DNA from: Cognataquiflexum aquatile | GTDB lineage: Bacteria > Bacteroidota > Bacteroidia > Cytophagales > Cyclobacteriaceae | Length of the DNA: 64,000 bases | Assembly: GCF_003316845.1 (NCBI RefSeq) | Contig: NZ_QMIK01000011.1 | Coordinates: forward strand, 1-64,000 | Reading direction: 5' to 3' | Shown: positions 17,905 through 27,052 of the stretch, in pieces | Position numbering within the stretch: the stretch's first letter is position 1 | Layout: each line of letters begins with the position of its first letter | Notes under the pieces: generated by a model | Database searches by the model: none | What the model saw: the letters and a program-made list of their open reading frames with translations, nothing else | What the model was told of the DNA's origin: nothing | Made by a program: the position numbers and the translations under genes

Positions 17905-18906
17905 GTGAAATTAAACCTCAAGCAATGGGTCCAGGTGGCATTGTCTATGATAGTTGCCGTCTGGATTTTTTGGTTTTTGTACAAAGACATCAGTCTAGAT
18001 AGTCTCTTGAAGGCAGTTTCAGAAACCTCCTTCCTTTTGATAGGGATTTCTGTTTTGGTTTCCCTTCTTGGATTTTGGCTTAGGGCCTGGCGATGGGCAC
18101 TCCTTATAGATGCTGATCAATCCATTAAAACCCAGACTTCACGGACTTTTTGGGCACTCATGGTTGGTTACTTGACCAATATGCTTGTGCCGAGAGCCGG
18201 AGAATTGGCTCGCTGTGGGGTTTTGGCAAAAACCGATGGCTTACAAATGGGCAAATTATTCGGGACGGTAATCCTCGAAAGAACAGTTGACCTTCTATTT
18301 CTCGTTTTCACCATCTTCCTGGCATTTGTCATTGAAAGAAACCTGTTTCTGGAGCTTTTTTCGGAACTTGTTTCTGTGGAAACTTTGGTAGAAAAAGTAA
18401 CCCAATACCTTCCTCTTCTAATCGGAGGCTTATTGGTAATGGCCATTTTCTTTTATTTTGCTTTTCTGAAATACAGAGAAAGTAATATTTTTAGAAAATT
18501 AAGGCACTTTACCCGCGATTTGGTCAAAGGCATCATCAGCATCAGGCAAGTCCGAAACCAATCCGGGTTTTGGGGAAGCTCTTTTGCAATCTGGATGATT
18601 TATTATGTTACCTTGGTTTTGGTAGCTTGGGCCATACCTTCTACTGCCAACTTGTCACTGAGCTCACTGCTGATGGTGATGGTAATGGGAAGTATTGGCA
18701 TGGTTGCACCGGTTCAGGGGGGGATTGGGACCTTTCACGCATTGGTGGCCTTTATTTTGATAGCTTATGGTCTGAGTGAGGCGGATGGGAAAATATTCGC
18801 TGTGATCGTTCATAGCAGTCAGGTTTTGACGATTGTTATCCTTGGGCTTGTTTCCTTGGGAATTGTCTTTAAAATAATTGGCAAAAAAGTATCCAAATCT
18901 TCTTAA
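17905..18906 (+). CDS. YbhN/AglD-like integral membrane protein (lysylphosphatidylglycerol-synthase TM domain)
   Basis: A 333-residue polytopic inner-membrane protein with about eight hydrophobic segments, matching the UPF0104 / LPG-synthase transmembrane family. GTG at 17905 starts only 2 nt after the panD stop, so it is co-transcribed with panCD. The family signature is visible as LVPRAGELARCG (about 90-101) and the PVQGGIGTFHALV stretch (about 273). The aminoacyl-transferase domain of true MprF proteins is absent, so lipid lysinylation is not supported. A role in lipid or polyprenyl-linked transport across the membrane is only a family-level guess. Confidence 0.8.
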   Translation: MKLNLKQWVQVALSMIVAVWIFWFLYKDISLDSLLKAVSETSFLLIGISVLVSLLGFWLRAWRWALLIDADQSIKTQTSRTFWALMVGYLTNMLVPRAGELARCGVLAKTDGLQMGKLFGTVILERTVDLLFLVFTIFLAFVIERNLFLELFSELVSVETLVEKVTQYLPLLIGGLLVMAIFFYFAFLKYRESNIFRKLRHFTRDLVKGIISIRQVRNQSGFWGSSFAIWMIYYVTLVLVAWAIPSTANLSLSSLLMVMVMGSIGMVAPVQGGIGTFHALVAFILIAYGLSEADGKIFAVIVHSSQVLTIVILGLVSLGIVFKIIGKKVSKSS

Positions 18907-18938
18907 TTTCGTAAACACTTAAGCAAAAAATAAAAACT

Positions 18939-19631
18939 ATGATTATTCTAATTCTTATTGTCGTTGTCTTCGCAGGACTTGGATTTGTGGTTAGCTCAAA
19001 GCTGAAAAGCAAGTTCAAAAAGTATTCACAGACTCCTTTGATGGCAAATCTTTCAGGTAAAGAAATTGCCGAATTGATGTTGGCAGATAATAATATCCGT
19101 GATGTCAAGGTAGTGTCTGTGGAAGGTCAGCTTACTGACCACTATAACCCTATGAACAAAACGGTCAACCTCAGCCCGGATGTATTCTATGGCAGAAATG
19201 CAGCTGCTGCTGCTGTGTCCGCTCACGAGTGTGGCCACGCTGTGCAGCATGCGCGTTCTTACGCTTGGCTCAATCTCCGATCTGCCATGGTTCCCGTACA
19301 GAACGCGAGCGGCAAAATATTGAACATTGTATTGATAGCTTCTTTATTTGGAGGCTTTATGTTGGGTCTTCCAAAAGAATTTATTGGGTATATAGTAGTA
19401 GGGTCATACAGCATCTTGACTTTATTCACCTTGGTGACATTGCCTGTAGAATTTGATGCAAGTAATCGTGCCTTGGCTTGGGTAAAAGAAAGAAACATTG
19501 TCACACCTTCAGAGTTTGAAATGTCCAAAGATGCTTTGAAATGGGCAGCTATGACTTACGTAGTAGCAGCACTTGCCTCATTGGCAACTTTGGCTTACTA
19601 TATTTTCGTTTTCTTTGGAAACAGAGATTAA
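18939..19631 (+). CDS. Membrane zinc metallopeptidase, YugP-like
   Basis: A 230-residue membrane protease with an N-terminal membrane anchor (residues 1-18), the zinc signature HECGH (His96, Glu97, His100) and two to three hydrophobic segments toward the C-terminus, as in the Bacillus YugP family (PF04298). The conserved L-S-x-D-V-F-Y-G region (78-85) precedes the zinc helix. It likely acts in membrane protein turnover; substrates are unknown. It follows the YbhN-like gene by 32 bp and is closed by a strong terminator. Confidence 0.85.
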   Translation: MIILILIVVVFAGLGFVVSSKLKSKFKKYSQTPLMANLSGKEIAELMLADNNIRDVKVVSVEGQLTDHYNPMNKTVNLSPDVFYGRNAAAAAVSAHECGHAVQHARSYAWLNLRSAMVPVQNASGKILNIVLIASLFGGFMLGLPKEFIGYIVVGSYSILTLFTLVTLPVEFDASNRALAWVKERNIVTPSEFEMSKDALKWAAMTYVVAALASLATLAYYIFVFFGNRD

Positions 19632-19662
19632 GGAAACTTAAATTGACCAAATGAGTTTACTT

Positions 19663-19695
19663 TAAGGGGCAAGAAATTGCCCCTTATTTTTTTTT
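19663..19695 (+). terminator. Intrinsic terminator after YugP-like gene
   Basis: A 10-bp perfect stem with a GAAA tetraloop (19663-19686) followed by nine or more T. It ends the panC-panD-ybhN-like-yugP-like unit. Confidence 0.9.
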
Positions 19696-19735
19696 CTTAT
19701 ATCTTCCGACCGAAATTATTAACCCAAATATTCTT

Positions 19736-20875
19736 ATGAATTTTGAATATACAGAAGAGCATATAGCCGTCCGAGACGCCGCAAGGGAGTTTGCCCATTC
19801 CGAACTATTGGCAGGTGTAATTGACAGAGATACAGAAGGTAGGTTTCCCAAGGAGCAGGTCAAAAAAATGGGTGAACTTGGATTCATGGGCATGATGGTA
19901 GACCCCAAATACAACGGGGGAGGAATGGACACCATCTCGTATGTGTTGGCGATGGAAGAAATTTCCAAGATCGATGCCTCAGCCTCGGTCTGTATGTCGG
20001 TTAACAATTCCCTGGTTTGTTGGGGTTTGGAAAAATATGGTTCTGAAGCGCAAAAAGAGAAGTATTTGAAGAGATTGGCGGCCGGTGAAATCATCGGTGC
20101 TTTTTGTCTGTCAGAACCAGAAGCCGGTTCGGATGCTACTTCCCAAAAGACTACTGCTGAATTGGCAGGTGACCACTACGTCCTCAATGGAACAAAAAAC
20201 TGGATTACAAATGGCAGTTCGGCCTCTGTCTATCTTGTCATAGCCCAGACAGATGCTTCGAAAGGTCATAAAGGGATTTCTGTATTTATTGTAGAAAAAG
20301 GTCAGGAAGGATTTGTAATTGGAAAAAAAGAAGATAAATTGGGCATTCGAGGCTCTGACACCCATTCCTTGATGTTTTCTGATGTAAAAGTTCCTGTTGC
20401 CAATAGGATTGGAGAGGAAGGATTTGGTTTTACTTTCGCCATGGAAACACTCAACGGCGGAAGAATCGGAATCGCAGCCCAAGCATTGGGTATAGCTTCA
20501 GGAGCCTATGAATTGGCACTTGCTTACTCCAAGGAGCGGAAAGCTTTCGGAAAGCCTATCAATCAGCACCAAGCCATCCAATTCAAATTGGCGGATATGG
20601 CTACCCAGATTGAAGCGGCAAGGCTTCTTGTCCTAAAAGCTGCTTGGCTGAAGGATGAAGGAAAGGATTATGCCTTTGCAAGTGCGATGGCAAAACTCTA
20701 TGCTTCTGAGGTTGCGATGAATGTCACCATTGAAGCAGTTCAGGTTCACGGTGGCTATGGTTATGTCAAAGAGTACCATGTGGAGCGTTTGATGCGTGAT
20801 GCAAAAATTACACAGATTTATGAAGGAACAAGCGAAATTCAAAAAATAGTCATATCAAGAAGTATAATAAGATAA
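19736..20875 (+). CDS. Acyl-CoA dehydrogenase
   Basis: A 379-residue FAD enzyme of the short/branched-chain acyl-CoA dehydrogenase group, which introduces the alpha-beta double bond in acyl-CoA and passes electrons to ETF. The N-terminal helical domain is followed by AFCLSEPEAGSDA (about 122) and the WITNG flavin loop (about 150). The C-terminal RKAFGKPINQHQAIQFKLADM signature and the catalytic base in YEGTSEIQ (about 362) complete the family pattern. It could act in butyrate or branched-chain amino acid breakdown; chain length cannot be fixed from sequence. It is flanked by terminators on both sides, so it is monocistronic. Confidence 0.95.
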   Translation: MNFEYTEEHIAVRDAAREFAHSELLAGVIDRDTEGRFPKEQVKKMGELGFMGMMVDPKYNGGGMDTISYVLAMEEISKIDASASVCMSVNNSLVCWGLEKYGSEAQKEKYLKRLAAGEIIGAFCLSEPEAGSDATSQKTTAELAGDHYVLNGTKNWITNGSSASVYLVIAQTDASKGHKGISVFIVEKGQEGFVIGKKEDKLGIRGSDTHSLMFSDVKVPVANRIGEEGFGFTFAMETLNGGRIGIAAQALGIASGAYELALAYSKERKAFGKPINQHQAIQFKLADMATQIEAARLLVLKAAWLKDEGKDYAFASAMAKLYASEVAMNVTIEAVQVHGGYGYVKEYHVERLMRDAKITQIYEGTSEIQKIVISRSIIR

Positions 20876-20892
20876 TCAATTTTTATTTGGTA

Positions 20893-20930
20893 AAAAGGGC
20901 ATAAAATCTATTTTTTATGCCTTTTTTCTT
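20893..20930 (+). terminator. Intrinsic terminator after acyl-CoA dehydrogenase
   Basis: A 9-bp stem (20898-20906 with 20913-20921) with A-rich upstream and T-rich downstream flanks. Confidence 0.8.
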
Positions 20931-20960
20931 TTTATATCAAAAAAATATTGAATAATCACC

Positions 20961-20988
20961 TTGCTTTTAGAAAATTGTGATAGTTTTA
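20961..20988 (+). promoter_or_regulatory. Promoter of AraC-type regulator
   Basis: TTG (20961-20963) and TAGTTTTA (20981-20988) lie 17 nt apart, a good Bacteroidota -33/-7 pair. The upstream open frame begins inside this element, which argues for the downstream ATG 21015 as the true start. Confidence 0.5.
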
Positions 20989-21014
20989 CGCCACAACCTA
21001 TAATAACTGCTTTC

Positions 21015-21944
21015 ATGGAATATTACAATAAGGTAATCGAATCTGTCGGGGTTAGGTTTCTGAAGGGAAACAATTTTAAAATTGAAAAACCTGTGACAGT
21101 ATTGGATTACAGTGATACTGAAAATACCGTTTTATTGCTTCACCAGGGATCACTCAAGTTTTCTGAAGAAATGGAATTGGTAAACGAAGGAGAAATTCTT
21201 TTTATTCCTGCGGGAAGAAGGACAAATATTTCTTTTGGCCAACAGGGAAAAAAAACCGAAACCAATATTGAAGGATTTTTAGACAACAAAAGGAAATACC
21301 TTCAGACAATATCATTCAAGGAGATAAAAAGTGTCGAAGAGGATTGTGTCACCATCCTTAATTTTGAAGCAAAAGTCTTTGATGTCGTCAACTTTTTCCA
21401 CTCTTTGGGAATTCCCCCATTCGTCATCAGGTTCAATGACCGGATAGCGACCATAGTGGAAGATATCATCAAAGAATCGGAGCAAAACACCCCTGGAAAA
21501 GAAAGGGTAATCAAGCTATATACGGAGCTTTTGGTGATTGAAATTGTCCGTCACGTCCTAAAGAACAGGTTGTTTGTCGAAGAACTTTCTACAAACAGCA
21601 CTTACTTTAAAGATCCTAGGCTGATTGATTTGTTTAATTATATCAAGAAAAATATTGGTGGAGACTTGTCCAATAAAGTTTTGGCCAAAGTTGCCAATGT
21701 ATCCGAGGATTATGTGGGTCAATATTTCAAAATGTTGACCGGAATCAATCCGCAGGATTATATTGAATACCAAAGAATGGAGGCGGCAGTGGAACTGCTC
21801 AGAACATCCAAGAAAAGTATCCGCGATATCGGCAAAGATGTAGGCTACAAAGATACAGCCTACTTCTGTAGAAGATTTAAGATGATGTATGGTTTGCCTG
21901 CCGGAAAAATGAGAAGACGAGAATCCTTGATCAACGTACAATAA
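21015..21944 (+). CDS. AraC-family transcriptional regulator
   Basis: A 309-residue regulator. The N-terminal half is a cupin-like effector domain (TVLLLHQGSLKFSEEMELVNEGEILFIPAG). The last ~100 residues form the AraC double HTH (LSNKVLAKVANVSEDYVGQYFK and IRDIGKDVGYKDTAYFCRRFK). The frame is open from 20961, but that codon is TTG inside a likely promoter, so ATG 21015 is chosen. It is followed by a terminator shared with the convergent TonB receptor gene. The target genes are unknown. Confidence 0.88.
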   Translation: MEYYNKVIESVGVRFLKGNNFKIEKPVTVLDYSDTENTVLLLHQGSLKFSEEMELVNEGEILFIPAGRRTNISFGQQGKKTETNIEGFLDNKRKYLQTISFKEIKSVEEDCVTILNFEAKVFDVVNFFHSLGIPPFVIRFNDRIATIVEDIIKESEQNTPGKERVIKLYTELLVIEIVRHVLKNRLFVEELSTNSTYFKDPRLIDLFNYIKKNIGGDLSNKVLAKVANVSEDYVGQYFKMLTGINPQDYIEYQRMEAAVELLRTSKKSIRDIGKDVGYKDTAYFCRRFKMMYGLPAGKMRRRESLINVQ

Positions 21945-21962
21945 ACCCAATCAATTTGACTA

Positions 21963-22000
21963 AAAAAACCGTCCCCTGCCTAGTTGGGGGACGGTTTTTT
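21963..22000. terminator. Bidirectional terminator
   Basis: A 14-bp stem (21963-21976 with 21987-22000) bordered by A-runs and T-runs, so it works on both strands between the AraC gene and the convergent TonB receptor gene. Confidence 0.9.
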
Positions 22001-22022
22001 CATGTTATTCCAAAGGAGATTT

Positions 22023-24428
22023 TTAGAATTCTACAATAATCCCAATGGTCGGAAGGATAGTGCCCGCAGGATTGTCTATAAATCTCATCTGGTACCTGGT
22101 CGGGTCATTTGGGTCAATTTTGATATTTCCGTCAGTATCCCTTACCGGAATCAAAACCGGAGGTTGTTCGGCCTGAAAGTTGAAAACATTCTGCACATCA
22201 AAATACCAGTTGAGGTTCCATTTATTGAAGAAATACCGCTTGTCAACCCTGAAATCAAGTTGGTTGAATGCTGAAAGTCTTTGACTGTTGATCTGATTGA
22301 AATCCAAAACTGCACGTCCGGTCAAGTCCCAAACTTCTATCAGCGAAGAAGTTTCTACATCCACAGGAGTGAATGGTAATCCTCCCAAATACCTCCATCT
22401 GGCACCGATTTCCCAGTTTTTCTTGAATCTTCTTCCTGCTGTCAAGCTGACAATAACCCTGTTGTCCCATGCAGAGGGTACAAATCCTTCAGTATTGGGG
22501 TTGGTAAACTCACTTCTAACCAAAGTGACCGCGGCGATTCCATAGAAATTGTTGAAAAAGCGTTGCTGGGCCAAGAACTCAAGACCATAAGCCCGACCAT
22601 CAGAATTGGAGATGACCGGTTCATTTCCGATAACCCCGAAATCCGCCCCGAGATTGGCAAGTGAAATACCATTTCTGATCGAAGAGGGATAATTGGAGTA
22701 TAGTTTATAAAATCCTTCCACACTGAACCTTCTGCTTTTCTCAGGAATCACTTTTTCAATCCCTGTGATAAAATGCGTGGACCTGATAAATCGGATATCA
22801 TTTATCTGGTTTTCAAGTTCTCCTTCACTGTTTCTATAGCCTAAGGCAGTGTAAGGTGGCTTTTGGTAGTATATGCCGACATTTGCAGTCCAAAAAAGCT
22901 GTGGTTTAATCTGGTAAGACACTGAGGCCCGTGGACTTAGCTGGTTGAGCGGGTTTTGGGCAGTTTTACCAAAGGTACTTCCGTCCATTCTCAAACCTGC
23001 CGTCAGTAAGAGGCGCTCATTGTTGAAATATTTACTCGCCGAAACAAAACCTCCATAACTGTTAAAAAAGGCCTCTGCTTCCGTGGTGATTACCTCGCCT
23101 TCGGCAGCCAATGTGCTTCTGTCAAAGTCGCTGATGAAGTACCTGGCATATTCGTAATTTACCCCGTACTTCAGGTTAAAGCCTTTGGCAAAAATCGAAT
23201 TCTCCGCACGGAACTTGTTTTCGCTTTCCTGCGAAGTGTAGTCAAACAATAGGTTATCTGGGTTGCTGCTATCGTTTTTTGCATATTTATAGGACCTGTT
23301 GTTGAGCATATTCCTGCTCAAAATGAAAGTCCAGAATCCATTTTCCCTAAACCTTTTCAATTTCAAACCTGTGGTATAATTCCATTGGGTAGAAACAGGG
23401 AGATTTTCTAGGGTGTAGAGCCTTTGTTCTCTTTCTTCCTCTGTTTCGTCTTCCGGAACATCAAAATTCAAAGCGAAGTCATCAATCGCACCCACACCGA
23501 TAAAAGTCAGTTCGGTTTTTGCATTGAGTTTTGTTGTAGTTTTTAACTGAAAATCATTGAAAGTCGGAAGGAATGGAAGTTGAAGCTGTCTGAAGAGAAA
23601 CTGAAGGTAAGATCTTCTGGCAGAAAGGATATAAGTCGTTTTTTCACCGATCGGACCTTCATTGGATAGTGTCAGTTCACTCGCTCCCAAAGTCATCTGG
23701 GTAAACATTTTGTCTTTTCTTCCTTCCTTCAACTGGAATTCAAAGAATGAACTGAGCGAGTTCATCCTGTCTGCAGGGAAGCCACCGGTAATGACATCGA
23801 CATTTTTGATCAGGTTTACGTTGAGAATACCGACTGGACCGCCTGAGGAACCCTGTGTCGAAAAGTGATTGATAACAGGTACCTCGATTTCATCGATAAA
23901 GAATTTATTCTCATTTGGCGCTCCGCCTCTGATGATGATGTCATTTCTAAAACTTGCAGTACTCGCCACACCTGGCAAAGATTGGATTACCCTGCTGATA
24001 TCCCTGTTTCCTCCCGGATACCGCTCGATTTCATTGGTATTGAGCCGCCTTACGGAAATGGGTGTCTCCTCAGACCTGCTGAATTCTGCATCTACTGTCA
24101 CTTCGGTGAGTTCTGAAGCCTCTTCCCGGAGGTCAAAATCAAGCCTGACTGCCCTTGCCAAGGTCACTTGGATTTCAAAGAAAGTCTTGGCCCGGTAGCC
24201 AATAAAACTCGCCCTGATATTGTAAAGGCCTGCAGGAAGGTCTGACAATACGTAATTTCCGTTTTCATCTGTCACTGTCCCAAAGTCAGTTCCCAAAACG
24301 ATCACGTTGGCAAAGGGAATTCCCTCGTTGTTGACTGGATTGAAAACCCTGCCCCGGACTTCGGCTCCTTGGGCAAATAAATCTGAAAGCGTAAATGAAA
24401 GTAAGATAATTGTAAATAATAGTCTCAT
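22023..24428 (-). CDS. TonB-dependent outer membrane receptor
   Basis: An 801-residue outer-membrane receptor. After a signal peptide (1-20, ending LFAQG) comes a CarboxypepD-regulatory-like beta-sandwich (about 22-110), then a plug domain with SLPGVASTASFRNDIIIRGG (about 146-165), then the 22-strand barrel ending in the aromatic C-terminal Phe (IGIIVEF). It lacks a SusD partner, so it is more likely a metal-complex, cofactor or oligomer receptor than a glycan system. It lies 82 bp downstream of crtW on the same strand, and read-through from the carotenoid operon is possible. The substrate cannot be inferred. Confidence 0.9.
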   Translation of the reverse strand: MRLLFTIILLSFTLSDLFAQGAEVRGRVFNPVNNEGIPFANVIVLGTDFGTVTDENGNYVLSDLPAGLYNIRASFIGYRAKTFFEIQVTLARAVRLDFDLREEASELTEVTVDAEFSRSEETPISVRRLNTNEIERYPGGNRDISRVIQSLPGVASTASFRNDIIIRGGAPNENKFFIDEIEVPVINHFSTQGSSGGPVGILNVNLIKNVDVITGGFPADRMNSLSSFFEFQLKEGRKDKMFTQMTLGASELTLSNEGPIGEKTTYILSARRSYLQFLFRQLQLPFLPTFNDFQLKTTTKLNAKTELTFIGVGAIDDFALNFDVPEDETEEEREQRLYTLENLPVSTQWNYTTGLKLKRFRENGFWTFILSRNMLNNRSYKYAKNDSSNPDNLLFDYTSQESENKFRAENSIFAKGFNLKYGVNYEYARYFISDFDRSTLAAEGEVITTEAEAFFNSYGGFVSASKYFNNERLLLTAGLRMDGSTFGKTAQNPLNQLSPRASVSYQIKPQLFWTANVGIYYQKPPYTALGYRNSEGELENQINDIRFIRSTHFITGIEKVIPEKSRRFSVEGFYKLYSNYPSSIRNGISLANLGADFGVIGNEPVISNSDGRAYGLEFLAQQRFFNNFYGIAAVTLVRSEFTNPNTEGFVPSAWDNRVIVSLTAGRRFKKNWEIGARWRYLGGLPFTPVDVETSSLIEVWDLTGRAVLDFNQINSQRLSAFNQLDFRVDKRYFFNKWNLNWYFDVQNVFNFQAEQPPVLIPVRDTDGNIKIDPNDPTRYQMRFIDNPAGTILPTIGIIVEF

Positions 24429-24510
24429 ATGCTGGTATTAGTTTTCAAAGTACTAATCTGTTTATAGTCAAGATTGTTCAAATAATTTTAAAAAATTGAC
24501 AAGTGTTAAA

Positions 24511-25224
24511 TTAACCCCCTTTTTCGAAATCTTCTTTTACCTTCCAAAGTCTCCACCAGGGTGTCCCCGGAGAATCATGATGCTCGAAATGGTAGCCAAA
24601 AAAATAACAGGAAATAAAGGCCCAAAAGTGGTTTTTGGATTGACTTTTTGAATGGTGTTTGTTGTCTGATTCTCCCATATGGGGAAGGTAAGTACCAAAA
24701 TGAAACAGCTGAAGGGTAGAAAGTACCGCCGGCAACATCCAAAAAACCACCAGATTCTCTGTTGGTAAAAAAAGTTTCAGGATATTAAAAGTAACTGCCA
24801 TCAGGATAATTTGCCAGACTGAAACATATTGTCTAATAAAACTCAGATACCAAATCAAAAACTTACCGGAAGGGTGATAATCAGGGTCTTTGTCCGTGGC
24901 TACGAACCGGTGATGCTCATGGTGTTTTGGAAACAGTCTCCAATAAAAATTGTAGGAAAAAAGGATTGCGGCAAACCAGCCAATGGCATGGTTCAGTTTT
25001 TTGTTTTCTGACACAATCCCGTGCATGGCGTCATGGGCGGTGATAAACAAACCTGTATAGAGATGCATCTGAACTAGGATTCCCAAATACACTATCGGAT
25101 TTGACCAAGAAATAGTCAGATTCAAAAGGAAATATAAGGATGCAAACCACAATAGTATAACGGTCGCCGCGATGAGGACACCGGTTTTTCCTATGGAAGG
25201 AGAAGATTTTTTAACGAGAGACAC
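24511..25224 (-). CDS. crtW: Beta-carotene ketolase (CrtW type)
   Basis: A 237-residue membrane di-iron oxygenase. The histidine clusters are in CrtW order: HDAMH (64-68), HHEHH (101-105) and HFEHH (212-216), with four hydrophobic segments between. CrtW adds the 4-keto group to beta-ionone rings. A general fatty-acid desaturase is the alternative, but the short length, the HDAMHG sequence and the position in a carotenoid cluster favour ketolase. It starts with GTG 23 bp after ispH. It would act together with the crtZ hydroxylase to make 3-hydroxy-4-keto end groups such as those in flexixanthin or astaxanthin. Confidence 0.88.
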   Translation of the reverse strand: MSLVKKSSPSIGKTGVLIAATVILLWFASLYFLLNLTISWSNPIVYLGILVQMHLYTGLFITAHDAMHGIVSENKKLNHAIGWFAAILFSYNFYWRLFPKHHEHHRFVATDKDPDYHPSGKFLIWYLSFIRQYVSVWQIILMAVTFNILKLFLPTENLVVFWMLPAVLSTLQLFHFGTYLPHMGESDNKHHSKSQSKNHFWAFISCYFFGYHFEHHDSPGTPWWRLWKVKEDFEKGG

Positions 25225-25247
25225 GCTGCAAATTTAGCAAAGAAAGA

Positions 25248-26093
25248 CTAAAAAGTTTCGATTCTTTCTTTTACTTGTTCCATCAGCCACATTGGGGTGG
25301 AGGTAGCGCCACATATCCCGACTGTTTCATTTTGGCCAAACCAATCCTTTTCTACCTGATCGGGATTGGACACAAAATAAGTGTTCGGGTTTTTCTCTTT
25401 GCAGACATTATAAAGGACTTTCCCGTTGGATGATTTTGTACCACTGACGAAAATGATCTTGTCAAATTTCTCTGCAAAAATCCGCAACTCCTTATCTCTA
25501 TTGGATACCTGTCTACAGATGGTATCGTTAGTGTTCACCTCGATACCGCTCTGTTTGAAAGCTTCATTTATTTTGTAGAAGTTATCGGTACTTTTTGTGG
25601 TTTGGCTATAAAGGGTCAGGTTCTTGGGAAGCGATGGCAAATCGAGTTCTTTGATGTCTTGGAAAACAACGGCTTTATTGTTGGTCTGACCGAGAAGTCC
25701 GATCACTTCAGCATGCCCGTGTTTGCCATAGATGTAGATCGTTTCATCTTTGTCAAATGAATTTTTGATACGGTTTTGAAGTTTCAGGACAACCGGACAG
25801 CTTGCATCTATCAAAGTCAGGTTATTTTGGATGGCAAGCTGATAGGTAGAGGGCGGTTCGCCATGTGCCCGGATCAGGACTTTTTCATTGAAAAGGTTTT
25901 TCAATTCCTCATGATCAATGATTTTCAGCCCTTTTTTGGTCAATCTAGTTACTTCTTCATCATTGTGTACAATATCTCCAAGGCAATATAGATAACCTTG
26001 TTCCTCAAGTACTTCTTCTGCCATTTCGATGGCATAGACGACCCCAAAACAAAAACCGGAATGCTGATCTATTTGTACATTCAAATTCATCAT
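25248..26093 (-). CDS. ispH: 4-hydroxy-3-methylbut-2-enyl diphosphate reductase
   Basis: A 281-residue [4Fe-4S] enzyme for the last step of the MEP isoprenoid pathway, producing IPP and DMAPP. The three cluster cysteines are Cys15 (SGFCFGV), Cys99 (DASCPVV) and Cys193 (TICRQVSNRD). The substrate-binding histidines H43 (VHN) and H77 (RAHGEP) and the TKSTDNFYK/SSNGKVLYNVC loops are present. It lies in the carotenoid operon between crtB and crtW, so isoprenoid precursor supply is co-expressed with the pigment branch. A 95-bp gap with a small hairpin (26152-26169) separates it from crtB. Confidence 0.96.
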   Translation of the reverse strand: MMNLNVQIDQHSGFCFGVVYAIEMAEEVLEEQGYLYCLGDIVHNDEEVTRLTKKGLKIIDHEELKNLFNEKVLIRAHGEPPSTYQLAIQNNLTLIDASCPVVLKLQNRIKNSFDKDETIYIYGKHGHAEVIGLLGQTNNKAVVFQDIKELDLPSLPKNLTLYSQTTKSTDNFYKINEAFKQSGIEVNTNDTICRQVSNRDKELRIFAEKFDKIIFVSGTKSSNGKVLYNVCKEKNPNTYFVSNPDQVEKDWFGQNETVGICGATSTPMWLMEQVKERIETF

Positions 26094-26188
26094 AGTTGAT
26101 AAACTTTGGACTTGGATAATTGTTTTAAGCTTTTATTTTTAGGTTATATGAGTCAAGTTTTGGCTTGACCTTCGGTTCTTTGGAAATA

Positions 26189-27031
26189 TCAGTTGAATCC
26201 CAATTTTGATTCGAAATAGGTACTTAGAAGGAGTGACAGTTTTCTGCTGTTTGGAATTCGGATTCTTTGATGTGTGATGGTCTCCGGGGGTAAGCTTTTG
26301 ATTTTGTCAAACAGTTTTTGGTAATAGAGGTAAGCCACTTTAACTCCCATTTTGGCACCGGATGGCAGCCTTCGGATTCCGTCCAAAGCTTCATCAAAAT
26401 CCTTTTGAATATCTTCTTCAATAAGTTGTTTTGTTGATTTGTCAAAAGAATTGAAATCTACTCCGGGAAAGTAAACCCTGCCTCTTTCCTCAAAATCACT
26501 CTTGATATCCCTCAGGAAGTTTACTTTTTGGAAAGCAGCACCCAACTTGCAGGCCGGTGATTTGAGGCTTTCGTATTGTTGCGTATCTCCCTCACAGAAT
26601 ACCTTGAGACACATCAATCCCACTACCTCCGCTGACCCATAAATGTATTCGTGGTACCGCGAATCATTGTATGTTTTGAAATCAAGATCCATTTCCATGC
26701 TCCGCAAAAAAGCCTCAATCAGATCTTTATCGATTTTGTATTGGTTGACAATCAATTGAAACGCATGCAGAACCGGGTTGAGGCTTATTTGGTCATCAAT
26801 GGCTTCGTAGGCATCGCTTTTGAATCTGTCGAGAAGGGCTTTTTTGTCTTTGTCGTGAAATGTGTCTACAATTTCATCGGCATACCTTACAAAACCATAT
26901 ATGGCATAGATAGGCAAATGAAATTTTTTATCCAATGTTTTGATTCCTAACGTAAAGCTAGTGCTGTACCGTTGGGTGATCAATTTACTGCATTCGAAAG
27001 TTGTATTGTCAAAAAGGCTCCTTGCATTCAT
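26189..27031 (-). CDS. crtB: Phytoene synthase
   Basis: A 280-residue squalene/phytoene synthase that condenses two GGPP to phytoene, the committed step to C40 carotenoids. Both Asp-rich, Mg-binding motifs are visible: ADEIVD (51-56) and RDIKSDFEERGRVYFP (Asp175, Asp179). The family signature YGSAEVVGLMCLKVF (about 131-145) is also present. It follows crtI by 21 bp in the same operon. No GGPP synthase gene lies in the window. Confidence 0.95.
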   Translation of the reverse strand: MNARSLFDNTTFECSKLITQRYSTSFTLGIKTLDKKFHLPIYAIYGFVRYADEIVDTFHDKDKKALLDRFKSDAYEAIDDQISLNPVLHAFQLIVNQYKIDKDLIEAFLRSMEMDLDFKTYNDSRYHEYIYGSAEVVGLMCLKVFCEGDTQQYESLKSPACKLGAAFQKVNFLRDIKSDFEERGRVYFPGVDFNSFDKSTKQLIEEDIQKDFDEALDGIRRLPSGAKMGVKVAYLYYQKLFDKIKSLPPETITHQRIRIPNSRKLSLLLSTYFESKLGFN

Positions 27032-27052
27032 CCCTTTAATATACCAATTTAT

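Noticed and set aside
17905-18906. MprF-type lysylphosphatidylglycerol synthase
   Set aside because: Only the membrane part is present; the C-terminal aminoacyltransferase domain is missing.
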